From Stentor roeselii (Eukaryota; Ciliophora; Heterotrichea; Heterotrichida; Stentoridae): a stretch of DNA of 39,844 nucleotides. Position 1 is the stretch's first letter. Every line of letters begins with the position of its first letter. The stretch spans positions 1 through 39,844 of the forward strand of contig RSEH01000347.1 in NCBI GenBank assembly GCA_006503475.1, in the 5' to 3' direction. The notes beneath the pieces were generated by a model. It worked only from the letters and a program-made list of their open reading frames with translations, searched no databases and was not told the DNA's origin. Below, piece by piece: positions 27,978 to 37,215 of this stretch. The position numbers and the translations under genes were made by a program.

Positions 27978-29162
27978 CTAGATCAGGCACTTCAGCTGTT
28001 GTCGTGTGTGATACACTTCTAAACAACCAAAATAGTGGAAAATAGCAGCAAGAACCACAAAAATATGCCAAATATTGTGCGAGTGTCCAATAAAATCGAA
28101 CTTTCCAGGAAAGAACCTTTCAGGTACCCTGGCAACATAGATGCAAACCCCAATAATATAAGAAGAACCCATCATTGCGATGTACCAGATAGCCGAATAG
28201 AACTCTGTAGCTTGAGGTCTATTTGTCTGTTACAGAAAGTAAAGATGACAGATAGGAATAATCCCAAGTAAAGCAAGACACACAAAAAGCACTCCTCTAA
28301 ACCACCTCATGCTAGGACTCTGAAAAGACGGAATAAAAGAAATAACAAAAGTGATAGTCGCAGCGACACTCATCCCAACAAGATACACTAAAATATAATC
28401 TACCTGAATCTTACGAGGAAAGCAGTAAAACGCATAATAAATCATCGGGTAAAACGACCCCGCAATTAAAATCGAGATTCCTGCATAATCCAATCTTGAT
28501 AACATCTTATTCATCATCAATGAATGTGCACTGAACAAATGAAAAATACTACTACACATCAAACAAATCATCGCAGAAACAATATAAACAAACAACGGCC
28601 ATCGATGAACTTGTTGAATCGATAGATGTTTATCACTATAAGCATCAATCCAGTCATATCTCTGCGAATCAATCTCAGAAATCATGATTTCAAGTTTTTT
28701 CAGTAAAGGCTTCATGCTTTCAGTCGTATTTTCACTGCTCAGCTTGTTGTAGATGCTGTGAACCTTGTCATCCAGTTCATGTGTCAAGGAATAAGCGTCT
28801 TGGTAGATTTCAACTAATCGACTTTCTATCAAGTTCTCGTATTTCGCTGCACTGTAAGCCAAGTCGTTCATTGTGTTTATAATGCTCAGCTTCAAGTCGT
28901 CCATTATGTGAAGTTGGAGGACTTTTGAAGGCATTCCTAGCCAGGCAATCGTGTAACCAAGGAAAGCAAGGAAAATGCATACTCCGAGAAGATGGCTCCA
29001 GACATTGAAGGACTCGTTGTGGAACATGAAGAGAGATTTTAAAAGCTTCCCGAATGAGTTGAAGTTTAGACGGTAACCTCCGTGGATGAAGTCGTTGTCT
29101 CTGAGGTATTCATGGTCTGCATGTTTAAGAGAACCGATTTTGGACCTTTTCTGTTTAGACAT
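27978..29162 (-). CDS. PAQR-family (adiponectin/progestin receptor-like) seven-TM protein
   Basis: Exon 1 is 29162-28234 and exon 2 is 28218-27978, joined across a 15-nt intron; the product is 389 residues. It begins with the family pattern NDFIHGGYR...MFHNESFNVWSHLLG and has seven hydrophobic segments. Candidate zinc ligands typical of PAQR are present: SSIFHLFSAHS, DYAGISILIAGSFYP and HSHNIWHIFVV, with ARVPERFFPGKFD before the last. The loop after TM1 carries an insert of about 100 residues of helical, acidic character, as in plant HHP-type members. Possible activity is ceramidase-like or receptor signalling; the ligand is unknown. Confidence 0.95.
28219..28233 (-). other. 15-nt intron (PAQR gene)
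   Basis: GTAACAGACAAATAG on the minus strand, with A at position 10. It contains the TAA that would otherwise end the frame after HLYFL. Removal joins the TM6-TM7 part in frame (LPQATEFYSAIWYIA). Confidence 0.95.
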
Positions 29163-29285
29163 TATTACTACACATGTTGACTAATTGTGGCTTTAATTGA
29201 AATGAATGGATTTCGAAAATAGATAAGATATTAGAGATTATGATTAGGTTTTAGGAATATTGGATCATTGGGTAATTGATTGTAA

Positions 29286-30500
29286 ATGGCTTTTAGGGTT
29301 AAATCTTTGTTGACTCCATTTTTCAAAATTGCTCATCCAGATGTGTTAAGGTCAGCACCTGAACACATTCAGAAAAGCAATTCAATAGCTTTGGCATCAT
29401 TAAACTCTTATATTGACTCTGTAAATTCAGGACAATCAGTGCCTTTATCATCTCTCCGTTTTTACGTCCCATCAGGTGGTTCTTCATACAAAGAATGTAA
29501 AGTCCCTCTCCTTCCCTTAAAGCAAGACTCATCAGAATCAGTTCGTTCCTTCCACATGGAAAGTCTAGTAAACAGCATAAACCTTGCAATAACATCCCCA
29601 GACTCACAAGAAAGCGATCCAAAAATCAAGGACCCATCATCGCGTCCAAGGTCAAAGAACGAGTTGTGGTCTTCTTTCAAATCAGGTCTTTTACAATACG
29701 AAAAATTCAAATTTTCTCAAGAAAATCTTCAGTCAATCAACTTAAAAGTCGAAAGAAATCTTCAAAGAAATATTTCTGGACTTCAACCTTCTGACTTTGG
29801 ATTAAAAGAAAGAAAATCTGATTCATTAATTCGAAAAGCTGTTGAAACTTCAGTTAGCTCTACTTTACATAAATCACTTGAAAGCACTTTTGGAAATCTT
29901 GAAAGACTTTTCATTGATAATGATTTGAATGAGGAGCAGGTCAATCTTGGACTTTTTTATCTTGCTGGAAAAAATTTGAATTTTCAAGATAGGGTTGAAC
30001 TTGGAACTTTCTTTAAGAAGATTAGGGAAAATGGATTTGGACTTGTTATTTCTTCAAGGTATTCAGCTTTTAATGTGCCTGGTGCTTTGCAGGTACCGTT
30101 CAAGTTTGATATTAGAGGAATTACAGAATTTTACAAGGAGAATCAGGAAGTGGTAAAAGAAAGACTCAGAGATATGTACTACTTCAAACAAAAAACCGAA
30201 GATCTACTGAAATTCATCAGCCAAACCATCGCACCATGCACACTGGGTCGTTACATGTACCAAAACAACGAAAACTACGAAAAACAGTTATTTTCCCAAT
30301 CCTTCACCGCAGCCAAAAAGCTAAAAGATTTAATAGAAACCAGAAAAATCACAAAAGGTCTCGAGACCAAGTCAATAGTGATAGGAAACGATTTCAAAAC
30401 CGAAGAAAAAATAGTAGAAATCCCGACAGTCTTCGGAGACACACAACTAATCTCCTTCTTAAAAGGAATAAAAAAGCCTGAAAAGTCGCCAGTTAACTAA
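29286..30500 (+). CDS. TCAIM-like protein (DUF4460 J-domain-like N-terminus)
   Basis: A 404-residue protein. The first ~60 residues (LLTPFFKIAHPDVLRSAPEH, then SNSIALASLNSYIDSV) match the DUF4460 domain of T-cell activation inhibitor, mitochondrial (TCAIM), a J-domain-like helical unit with an HPD. The rest is helical with few landmarks and could hold the partner DUF4461 region (NEEQVNLGLFYLAGKNL). Mitochondrial location is likely from the family, and the N-terminus is basic and aromatic. The cellular role is poorly known. It is divergent from the PAQR gene (123 bp) and convergent with the Ulp1-like gene (15 bp). Confidence 0.75.
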   Translation: MAFRVKSLLTPFFKIAHPDVLRSAPEHIQKSNSIALASLNSYIDSVNSGQSVPLSSLRFYVPSGGSSYKECKVPLLPLKQDSSESVRSFHMESLVNSINLAITSPDSQESDPKIKDPSSRPRSKNELWSSFKSGLLQYEKFKFSQENLQSINLKVERNLQRNISGLQPSDFGLKERKSDSLIRKAVETSVSSTLHKSLESTFGNLERLFIDNDLNEEQVNLGLFYLAGKNLNFQDRVELGTFFKKIRENGFGLVISSRYSAFNVPGALQVPFKFDIRGITEFYKENQEVVKERLRDMYYFKQKTEDLLKFISQTIAPCTLGRYMYQNNENYEKQLFSQSFTAAKKLKDLIETRKITKGLETKSIVIGNDFKTEEKIVEIPTVFGDTQLISFLKGIKKPEKSPVN

Positions 30501-30515
30501 TTAGATATGATACAC

Positions 30516-31376
30516 TTAGAGTCTTCCAAAACTAAACAAAAGTTTCAACAACTCAACCCGATACCTGGGCACTTCAGATCTTGCAAGGGTCACATCTCTT
30601 GAACTAGAAAGCATCCATATTGTGTAAATCATGTGAACAGCTGAATCTTCTTCAGTGAATCCATCATTTGAGTAAATTTTTTGATAAACAATGTCTTTTA
30701 TGTTTTTTTCACTTTTTAGTTCGATTTTTTTGAAGACTTTTTGCAAGTACCTGGAAAAGTTCTTTAAAATTTCTTTGAGATAACAGCAGGTGTTCAGAGG
30801 GTCGTAGTAACTAACGACCATGACTGAGATGTCGAACGTCAGAAATGTCCAGTACCCCACGAAGACTGGGAAAATCATCATTGTGCACTCGGAACTTCCA
30901 TGACTGCTTTGGAACTGGTCTGATGTGAACATCTTTTCAGTGAATTTTGTCTTTGCTATCATCACTTTTCGATGGGATTCGTTTTTCTTTCCTTCTGTTG
31001 TGTTTAGGTGCTTTATTATTGTTAGTAATGCATCGATTGTTACTGTTGTGATGTTTCCGGATAATACGGACTTTAAATCGTCTTGTTTTAATTCAAATTT
31101 TCCGAGACTTAGAAGTTTGGAGATTGGGGGTCTTGATGCGTATACGAATTTTACCATTTCCTCTTCACTCTCAGGTTTCTTCAAAACCTGTTTAAAACAA
31201 CGAGGTGTTAAATTTTCCGATTTATTCCCAATCAAAAAACTGGGCAGCATAAGACTTTTCAAAGTATTTCCCGAAGTGATTCTTTCAAAAGGAGAAGTAG
31301 ACAACTTATTCCTTTGCCTAGCGATAGAAGACTGACTATAACTGCTTCTCGCCTTCATCGACCTGCGAGATTCCAT
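30516..31376 (-). CDS. Ulp1/SENP (C48)-like protein, predicted inactive
   Basis: A 286-residue protein. The first ~90 residues are basic and disordered. From about 95 it follows the Ulp1 fold order: LKQDDLKSVLSGNITTVTID (compare the family lead-in to the W-L-N-D helix), KVMIAKTKFTEKMF, then a core strand MMIFPVFVGYWTFLTFD, the Asp strand SYYDPLN and a late TEEDSAVHMIYTIWML. In active enzymes these hold H-W, D and D-C-G. Here His is Tyr175, Asp192 is kept, and the nucleophile Cys is Ser245. The Gln of the oxyanion hole is also not evident. It is therefore probably a pseudoprotease that may still bind a SUMO- or other ubiquitin-like partner. The family assignment rests on pattern order and is moderate. 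Confidence 0.6.
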   Translation of the reverse strand: MESRRSMKARSSYSQSSIARQRNKLSTSPFERITSGNTLKSLMLPSFLIGNKSENLTPRCFKQVLKKPESEEEMVKFVYASRPPISKLLSLGKFELKQDDLKSVLSGNITTVTIDALLTIIKHLNTTEGKKNESHRKVMIAKTKFTEKMFTSDQFQSSHGSSECTMMIFPVFVGYWTFLTFDISVMVVSYYDPLNTCCYLKEILKNFSRYLQKVFKKIELKSEKNIKDIVYQKIYSNDGFTEEDSAVHMIYTIWMLSSSRDVTLARSEVPRYRVELLKLLFSFGRL

Positions 31377-31395
31377 AAAATTTAATTAATAAATA

Positions 31396-32286
31396 ATGCC
31401 AGGAAATTCAAAGATCATTGGAGTACCTTTCAAGCTGTGGTGGTCATTTTTTTTAGTACTTCAAGTTTGCCTTGTTTTTTTGATAATAGGCTCAATGGTA
31501 TCAAAGAACTGGGTCTATTCAAAGAACGACCGGGTGTTGAGGAACCCTTCATCAAGAGACTCGGAGAACAATATTTATTATGGGTATAAATTCGCTGGAG
31601 GACTGAGCAAGTGCACAAGAGGATGCACTGTTGATTATCAGGACTTGGCTGATGACTGGTGCAGCTACTATCGAGACGTTAAGGAAAAATTTCAGAATAC
31701 TGAAGTTGAAGAAATAAAAGACCCTTATTTGTCTGTTTGCGCCATGTTTTATTCACTTTGGATTGGAAAATTGGTTTATGTCGCGTTTGAGTGTGGAGGG
31801 ATTGCTTGTGCTTTTTTTTGGGCTGTGGGAATGTGCTGTTACTGCTTGAAGAAAAAAATGCTTAATTTTTCTTTTTTCTGTGCTGGAGCGTTTTGGACTT
31901 GTCATTACATCGGTTTCATCGTTTACATCGAACTAACCCGCAGCAGCATAACCAATAACTGCCAGAACTTCGAATCAGGAGGTAAACGTCCAAAGCTCTG
32001 CATTGACGAAGGTCCAATGATATCCCTAGCAGTCTTAATAACCCTGCCGATAATAGTAATAAGTTACTGCATCATCGGCTGCCTATTCAAAAAGCGTCTG
32101 ATCCACCCTCAACACGACAGAAGTTCAGAAGAACTATCAAAGCCAGCTCAAGTATCCAACATCGACCAAGATCTATCTGTCTATAATTTAGACATGACGA
32201 ACACCTACAACCTGCAATCCCCTCACAAGATATACAAAGAAATCGATGTAAAGCCAGATGCTCCAACACCAGACCTGATTATTTAG
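31396..32286 (+). CDS. Four-TM (claudin/tetraspan-like) membrane protein
   Basis: A 296-residue protein with four hydrophobic segments at about residues 14-36, 115-150 (possibly one long or two), 155-180 and 210-232. The loop between the first two carries paired Cys (CTRGC, then DDWCSYY), and the loop before the last has NNCQNF and LCIDEG, a pattern like disulfide-bonded extracellular loops. The C-terminal ~65 residues are polar and cytoplasmic, with several Tyr. Family not firmly recognised. The start codon lies only 19 bp from the divergent ATG of the Ulp1-like gene. Confidence 0.75.
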   Translation: MPGNSKIIGVPFKLWWSFFLVLQVCLVFLIIGSMVSKNWVYSKNDRVLRNPSSRDSENNIYYGYKFAGGLSKCTRGCTVDYQDLADDWCSYYRDVKEKFQNTEVEEIKDPYLSVCAMFYSLWIGKLVYVAFECGGIACAFFWAVGMCCYCLKKKMLNFSFFCAGAFWTCHYIGFIVYIELTRSSITNNCQNFESGGKRPKLCIDEGPMISLAVLITLPIIVISYCIIGCLFKKRLIHPQHDRSSEELSKPAQVSNIDQDLSVYNLDMTNTYNLQSPHKIYKEIDVKPDAPTPDLII

Positions 32287-32359
32287 TAAATAAAGACCAT
32301 CTTATTCTTCCCAACCCTGACTTATCTACCTTATATTCATTCAAATTTCTCTAGTAAAA

Positions 32360-32707
32360 ATGGTGAAGAAGGAATCAGAGCTGGCTCCAGTCACAAGAGA
32401 TTACACGATTCACCTCCACAAGCGACTCCATCATGTTGGACTGAAAAAAAGAGCACCCAGGTCCATTCGAGTCATCAAGGACTTCGTGAGACGAGTAATG
32501 AAAACCAATGACGTGAGGATTGATTACAACTTGAACAACTTTTTGTGGTCAAGAGGAATCAAACATGTTCCTTTCAGGGTCAGGGTCAGACTACAGAGGA
32601 AGAAGAATGAGGAAGAAAATGCCAATGAAGAAATGTACACCATTGTCAGGTACTTGCCTGTTGACTCTTTTGCTGGACTCAAACCTGAAAAAGTCAACTC
32701 AGAATAA
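32360..32707 (+). CDS. RPL31: Large-subunit ribosomal protein eL31
   Basis: A 115-residue cytosolic 60S ribosomal protein near the peptide exit tunnel. It is recognised from VTRDYTIHLHKRLHHVGLKK, RAPRSIRVIKDFVRRVMKT, VRIDYNLNNFLWSRGI and VPFRVRVRLQRKKNEEE. Length is close to the family norm of about 120. It lies 73 bp after the four-TM gene and 17 bp before phosphatidylserine synthase on the same strand. The C-poor, G-richer third positions typical of a highly expressed gene are not marked. Confidence 0.98.
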   Translation: MVKKESELAPVTRDYTIHLHKRLHHVGLKKRAPRSIRVIKDFVRRVMKTNDVRIDYNLNNFLWSRGIKHVPFRVRVRLQRKKNEEENANEEMYTIVRYLPVDSFAGLKPEKVNSE

Positions 32708-32724
32708 TAGCTTAGATAGTTATA

Positions 32725-33864
32725 ATGGAATACGGAAGCCAGTTATTGTTTCTCATTACCATTGCTTATGTTATTGGACATGCGATGATTTTTGCTAGTG
32801 ATGAGACTGAGCATAATGTCAAAGCTGGACTTATTGGTGTGGTTCTCGTATTCCTCGCACAAGGAAGCTTGAGGCCTTATAAAACTCCTTTTGTGAGGGT
32901 AAAAGATAGATGGTGTAGAGTAGGTGCAAGAACCGGTCTTCTCTACATTGGCCTGTTAGTTTTTATCCTTTTCCAAAAAGTCGAAGACGCTCGTCAACTT
33001 CCAAAATTTCTCGAGCCAACCTACGGAAAAGAGTTATCAATGCGTACAGAGAACTACGACCGTAGTTGCGAGTTATCCTATTCAAACGTTTCTAAAATAG
33101 TAGACTATTACGTAGCCCTTCATTTCTTCAACTGGCTTTTAGCCGCTTTTATAATTCGAGACTATTACGTCCTTCACGCATGGAGCATTCTCGACGAATT
33201 AATCGAATTATCCTTAAAAAACATTCGTCCAAACTTCGCAGAATGTTGGTGGGACTCACTAATCCTCGACGTCGCCCTCGCTAACACCCTGGGCATCTAC
33301 CTCGGAATGAAGTGCGTCGAAATGATCGGCTCAATGAAGTACGACTGGCTGGGAAGGGCAGAAGCCCTGAGCTGGAAAGACTGGAAAGTCTGGTCTTCTC
33401 ATCGTCACTTTCAAGGACTTTTCTGGTTGTTGATTTTCGTGTCGGTCAACTTCGTGACTGGCTTCACAGTCAACAACTCGCTTTGGATCCCTCCGAATAG
33501 CAAGTTGAATATTGTAAGACTTGTCATTTGGTTCATCATCGGCGCGCTTGGGTTTCGAGAAGCTTATGATGATGTTAGGACCTGGGGAAGTGATTTAAGG
33601 TCTAAGAAGCAGATTTCCGCTCAGTATCGGTGGACTGCTTGGATGATGCAGTGCCTTGAAATGTGCATTAGTTGGAAGTTTAGGGAAAATGCGGGGAATA
33701 GACTGGAGGAAAGGGTTTATTGGTATGTTGTGCTTGTTTGGAATCTGGCACTTGCTGGTTCGCTTGCTTTTTGGGTTTATCTTCGGTTCTTTTATAAGTT
33801 TCGAGTGTTTAAGGATGGAAGGTTTATGGATAAAAGACTAGAGGTTCAGAAGAAGAATAGTTAG
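32725..33864 (+). CDS. PTDSS1: Phosphatidylserine synthase (base-exchange type, PSS1/2)
   Basis: A 379-residue ER enzyme that makes phosphatidylserine by base exchange from PC or PE. It has about nine hydrophobic segments. The diagnostic block is HFFNWLLAAFIIRDYYVLHA, followed by ELIEL and NFAECWWDSLILDVALANTL, with the acidic and Asn residues used for Ca2+ and serine handling. The N-terminal RPYKTPFVRVKDRWCRVG matches the family R-P-H...W-R segment. PSS1 and PSS2 cannot be told apart by eye. It begins 17 bp after eL31. Its TAG at 33862-33864 overlaps the stop codon of the convergent OSCA/TMEM63 gene. Confidence 0.95.
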   Translation: MEYGSQLLFLITIAYVIGHAMIFASDETEHNVKAGLIGVVLVFLAQGSLRPYKTPFVRVKDRWCRVGARTGLLYIGLLVFILFQKVEDARQLPKFLEPTYGKELSMRTENYDRSCELSYSNVSKIVDYYVALHFFNWLLAAFIIRDYYVLHAWSILDELIELSLKNIRPNFAECWWDSLILDVALANTLGIYLGMKCVEMIGSMKYDWLGRAEALSWKDWKVWSSHRHFQGLFWLLIFVSVNFVTGFTVNNSLWIPPNSKLNIVRLVIWFIIGALGFREAYDDVRTWGSDLRSKKQISAQYRWTAWMMQCLEMCISWKFRENAGNRLEERVYWYVVLVWNLALAGSLAFWVYLRFFYKFRVFKDGRFMDKRLEVQKKNS

Positions 33865-35843
33865 AAGATTATTAGTAAGTCGCTTAGGATTTCTTCACAG
33901 GGATGAGAGTATCTTAAGGCGAATTCTTGCTTTATTGATAAAAAATCGCCTAGGCTGTAGTTTTGGATCATTTGCCAGTTCTTGTAAAGGAAAATAGCTA
34001 AAATCAAAGTAATAACCGAAAGCGCTGAAAGTATTCCACCAAGCCAAGTCAAAATCAAATCCCCACTAGCAATAAAAAGTCCCGAGTTAATACACTGAAA
34101 CAACGAGCTAATCATCAACAAGCAAGTAACAACAGTTTTTTGCATCATGGGAAGGTCAGCAGAGCTGACCTGATAAGCACAAAGTAAATTATACTTATCA
34201 ACAAAATACTTAAAACTCATATAAGCGACTCCAAAAGGCAAAATAACAGGAGTCGATACCGAAAATACAAGAGTAACTGAAAAGACAGTTAAAACTTTTG
34301 AGTACTCATGAGCGAAGTCAAATTCAGGAGCCATCATCGCTTTTTTCTCATCATTAAAATTCCCAGCCTGCCAACTTCTGACCTGGCCAATAAAAAAAGT
34401 GCTAAAAGCAAGTAAATCAAGAAAATTCGTCCCAAAAGCCATGGAAAGAACAAAGTTAACGAAAAAGTCTCCGACTTTTTCAATATTCCTAACAAATAAC
34501 GTGTTCCATTCAAGTATTTCAGAATCGATCATCTTTTGCACAACAAGGGTTAAGGTGTAAGATCCAATCAGTGGGAAAAGGATGATGTTCATAGTCGAGT
34601 AAAGCAAAAATTTAAACATTCGACTGGCGGACTCTTCAGATTTAAACGAATGAAGTTCCCTTGATGTTAAAAAACGAATTGCAGAAGGTACAAGCACGTA
34701 TTGAAAAACACTTAAAAGTAATGAGGACAGAGGGAGTGACACGAAATCTAAACTGAGTGAAAGGTCTGAAAGAGTCTCGGAGATCAGTGATGATAACGTC
34801 AGTGGCGTCAGAAGGACTAAAAAAATCAGGATGAAGCAAAGATTTGATACCACTCGCATTAAAAGTGATAAATTTGAATGAGAACTTAAGTTTTCCCAGA
34901 TCAGGTCTACGTCTGCTGATGCAGGCTTTAAACTGAAATCTTTTGATTTCACGATTGATAAGATGTTTGATCTTGCTCGCTCGTTTTCGCAGTGGATGAA
35001 ACCGTAACCGATGTTACGGTTTTCACATAGAAGAGTTGTTTCTTTTAGTTTTGTTTCGGCTTCTTTCAGGTTTTTTATCAGTTTTTCTTTTTTTCTTATG
35101 GTGAAGGGCCAACAGTCGTTGTGATTTAAACTCATTTTTTCTAGTTTGAAGAAAAGTTCGCATTTTTTTTGGTAAATTTTCATGAGAGGGTCGTAGTCTG
35201 GGTAGGCTTTTGTGAATAGAACACGTTCTGAGGATACTTCATTTATCACACTTTCAATATAATGACCCACTCTTCCAAATGGAATTTCTTTCGCAAGTCC
35301 TTCAAATTGTATAGTACAGGACTGAATCGTTAAGGCTCTAATCGTTTCTTCCTATTTAAATCTCACAGATGGAAATAACTCAGGATGTGCAGCAGGAATA
35401 GTTATATATGAATAAACCAGTATATAAGTGCTAAATGCCAGGATCAGCGAGCAAATCGCTGGAATCAATAAATAACCATCATAAACTTCTCTATTCTGAA
35501 TAGAAAGCTGAGAAAGAGTCACATCTGAAGAAAGGTCCATCTGACTATAAATCGGCAAAAGTGTAAGAATCGTTAGCACAGTGCAAAAACACAGAAAAAA
35601 TCCCAAAAGTTTAATAAAGTTCAAATAAAGATATCCTTCTAATCTGATGTGACTTGCCAGTTCAGAATCTTCAATCATCACCACTTTTTTAAAAGCCTGC
35701 CAAGCTGTTAGTTCAAGTTCAGAAAAAGCCGGTCCAGGTTTTGCACGAATCAAGCGATAGTAAAAGAAAATACAAAAAAGTACTCCAGCAAACAAAACAT
35801 TATAAAACACGGTTCTCAGTAGATCAGAGACATATTCAGTCAT
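33861..35843 (-). CDS. OSCA/TMEM63 (CSC1/DUF221) cation channel
   Basis: Exon 1 is 35843-35367 and exon 2 is 35351-33861, giving 655 residues. Exon 1 holds the N-terminal membrane segments (VFYNVLFAGVLFCIFFYYRL, LNFIKLLGFFLCFCTVLTIL, LLIPAICSLILAFSTYILVY). Exon 2 begins with the cytosolic RNA-recognition-like domain and the conserved A-x-DVDLIWENLSSHSN, followed by the seven-TM RSN1_7TM region. The family forms mechanically or osmotically gated Ca2+-permeable channels. The start codon is 23 bp from the divergent ATG at 35867. The 3' end overlaps the PS synthase gene by 4 bp. Confidence 0.93.
35352..35366 (-). other. 15-nt intron (OSCA/TMEM63 gene)
   Basis: GTGAGATTTAAATAG on the minus strand, with A at position 10. 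It carries the TAG that ends the upstream frame after FPS. Removal continues as EETIRALTIQSCTIQFEG in frame into the long exon. Confidence 0.95.
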
Positions 35844-35866
35844 TTTTATCGAAAATCAAATAATTC

Positions 35867-36586
35867 ATGGAAACTTTCGATATTCTCAATGGCCTTGAGC
35901 GTGAAATGATCGGAAAGACAATCTACATGATGATCGGTTTATACGAGGATCATAAAATTCACTATTTTAACACAGGTTCTCCGGACTTTCCTAAATTTTC
36001 AGAGGACTGGAAAGCTTTGAATTACTTCATCAATCTTTCAGATCTGATGATCGTGAGCGTATTTTTCAATTAGAATAGAAATTTGAATCAAGAACCTCAT
36101 TTAAAACTTGTTCCAAGGCCTGAGGTGCTTCTTTCAATGAATACTGATGTACTGGTCAAAAGAAGGGCTATCGGAATTGTGACTCGAACAGGACAACTTG
36201 ACTATTCACATGAAATCTTTCAAGACGATCAAGATTTCTTTATTATTTCCTTAACACCTGGTGAAAGTCCTCACACTTTTCTAACATTTCCTCATTTTTC
36301 ACTGGAATTTGTGGAAAAAATTAAGGAAATTAAAAAAGTTCAACAATTGACTACTTTATGTCTTTTTGGAGGAGTGGTTTTTGAGTTAATGACAGAAAAA
36401 AATGAATTTATGGATTTTCTGGTTTTCACTGAACTTTTAGATAGAAAAGAAGGGCTGCCGATTGTAGGAGGGATTGATTATCATTGCTTTGAAGGAAGAT
36501 ATGATGAGATTTTTTGTAGTCGGGTTTATTTGAATGAGGTAGGACGGTGGAGGTTCAGGGTTTATAGGCTTAAAAGAAATGATTAG
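35867..36586 (+). CDS. Unknown protein (~234 aa)
   Basis: Exon 1 is 35867-36058 (64 codons) and exon 2 is 36074-36586; a 15-nt intron lies between. The product of about 234 residues has no signal peptide or membrane segment. Aromatic- and acid-rich strands (DDQDFFIISLTPGESPHTFL) and a C-terminal region RWRFRVYRLKRN suggest a compact alpha/beta protein. No family was recognised. Its start is 23 bp from the OSCA/TMEM63 start on the other strand, and its stop is 2 bp from the Rab stop. Confidence 0.8.
36059..36073 (+). other. 15-nt intron (unknown protein gene)
   Basis: GTATTTTTCAATTAG, with A at position 10. Its TAG would end the first ORF. Removal keeps frame (exon 1 is 192 nt) into the second ORF, whose codons are open from the acceptor. 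Confidence 0.92.
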
Positions 36587-36588
36587 GG

Positions 36589-37215
36589 TTAACAACAGAT
36601 GTTTAATTTATTCGGCATCAGACTTGGCTCCAGGTAGTATCTTTGGCATGGGTCGGAGTAGATACCTTTGCTTAAGTTCTCTAAGGCTTTTTCAGTTGCA
36701 TCTGTGAACATTTTTTCTACGTTATAACCTGTCTTCGCACTTGTTTCTATGTAGGTTAGTTGGTGGAAGTTTGCGAATGATTGGATTTCTTCTTGATTTA
36801 TGATGTTTGTTAGGTCAGACTTATTCCCAATGAGGATTTTCACGATATCATCATGTTCATCGATTTGATCAACCCATCGTTGAAGCCTATCAAAAGTTTC
36901 TCTTCTACTTATATCAAAAATTAAAAAGATCCCATGTTGTCCTCTATAAAAGCTCTGATTGCTGTACCTGATGTTTTTCTGAGTGACAAGATCCCACTAA
37001 ATTGCTTTTACAAGCTGCAATCGTATAAACTTTCTATTTACTTTGACTATTTTAGTTCGAAAGTCCATCCCGAGGGAAAATTTGATGTTTTCATCATAAA
37101 CACCATCAGTGAACCTTGCCAACAAACTCGACTTTCCTACACCTTTTTCGCCAATGATACGGAAATGAAAAGAAATATCGCTGATTGTGAAATACTAATA
37201 ATCACTGTACTTCAT
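36589..37215 (-). CDS. Rab-family small GTPase with altered switch II (DTAG to DLVT)
   Basis: Three exons: 37215-37196 (20 nt), 37180-37012 and 36996-36589, with two 15-nt introns; the product is 198 residues. Motifs in order are the P-loop GEKGVGKSS (residues 17-25), switch I KFSLGMDF with Ser in place of the usual Thr, G3 WDLVTQK (64-70) where Rabs have WDTAGQE, then SFYRGQHGIFLIFDISRRETF, G4 NKSD and G5 ETSAKTG. It ends in NICC, a double-Cys geranylgeranylation site. The loss of the invariant Gly in DxxG (Thr68) and of Ala should disturb the GTP-induced switch, while the Gln is kept. It is likely a membrane-anchored Rab with abnormal nucleotide cycling. The subfamily is not assignable. Confidence 0.93.
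36997..37011 (-). other. 15-nt intron 2 (Rab gene)
   Basis: GTAAAAGCAATTTAG on the minus strand, with A at position 10. It contains an in-frame TAG. Removal joins RKFIRLQL to WDLVTQKNIR, matching the Rab order. Confidence 0.95.
37181..37195 (-). other. 15-nt intron 1 (Rab gene)
   Basis: GTATTTCACAATCAG on the minus strand, with A at position 10. It removes the in-frame TAG formed across the donor site and joins a 20-nt first exon (MKYSDY) to YDISFHFRIIGEKGVGKSS. Confidence 0.9.

Noticed and set aside
35352-35843. Stand-alone 163-aa membrane protein
   Set aside because: It is the N-terminal exon of the OSCA/TMEM63 gene; removing the 15-nt intron restores one frame.
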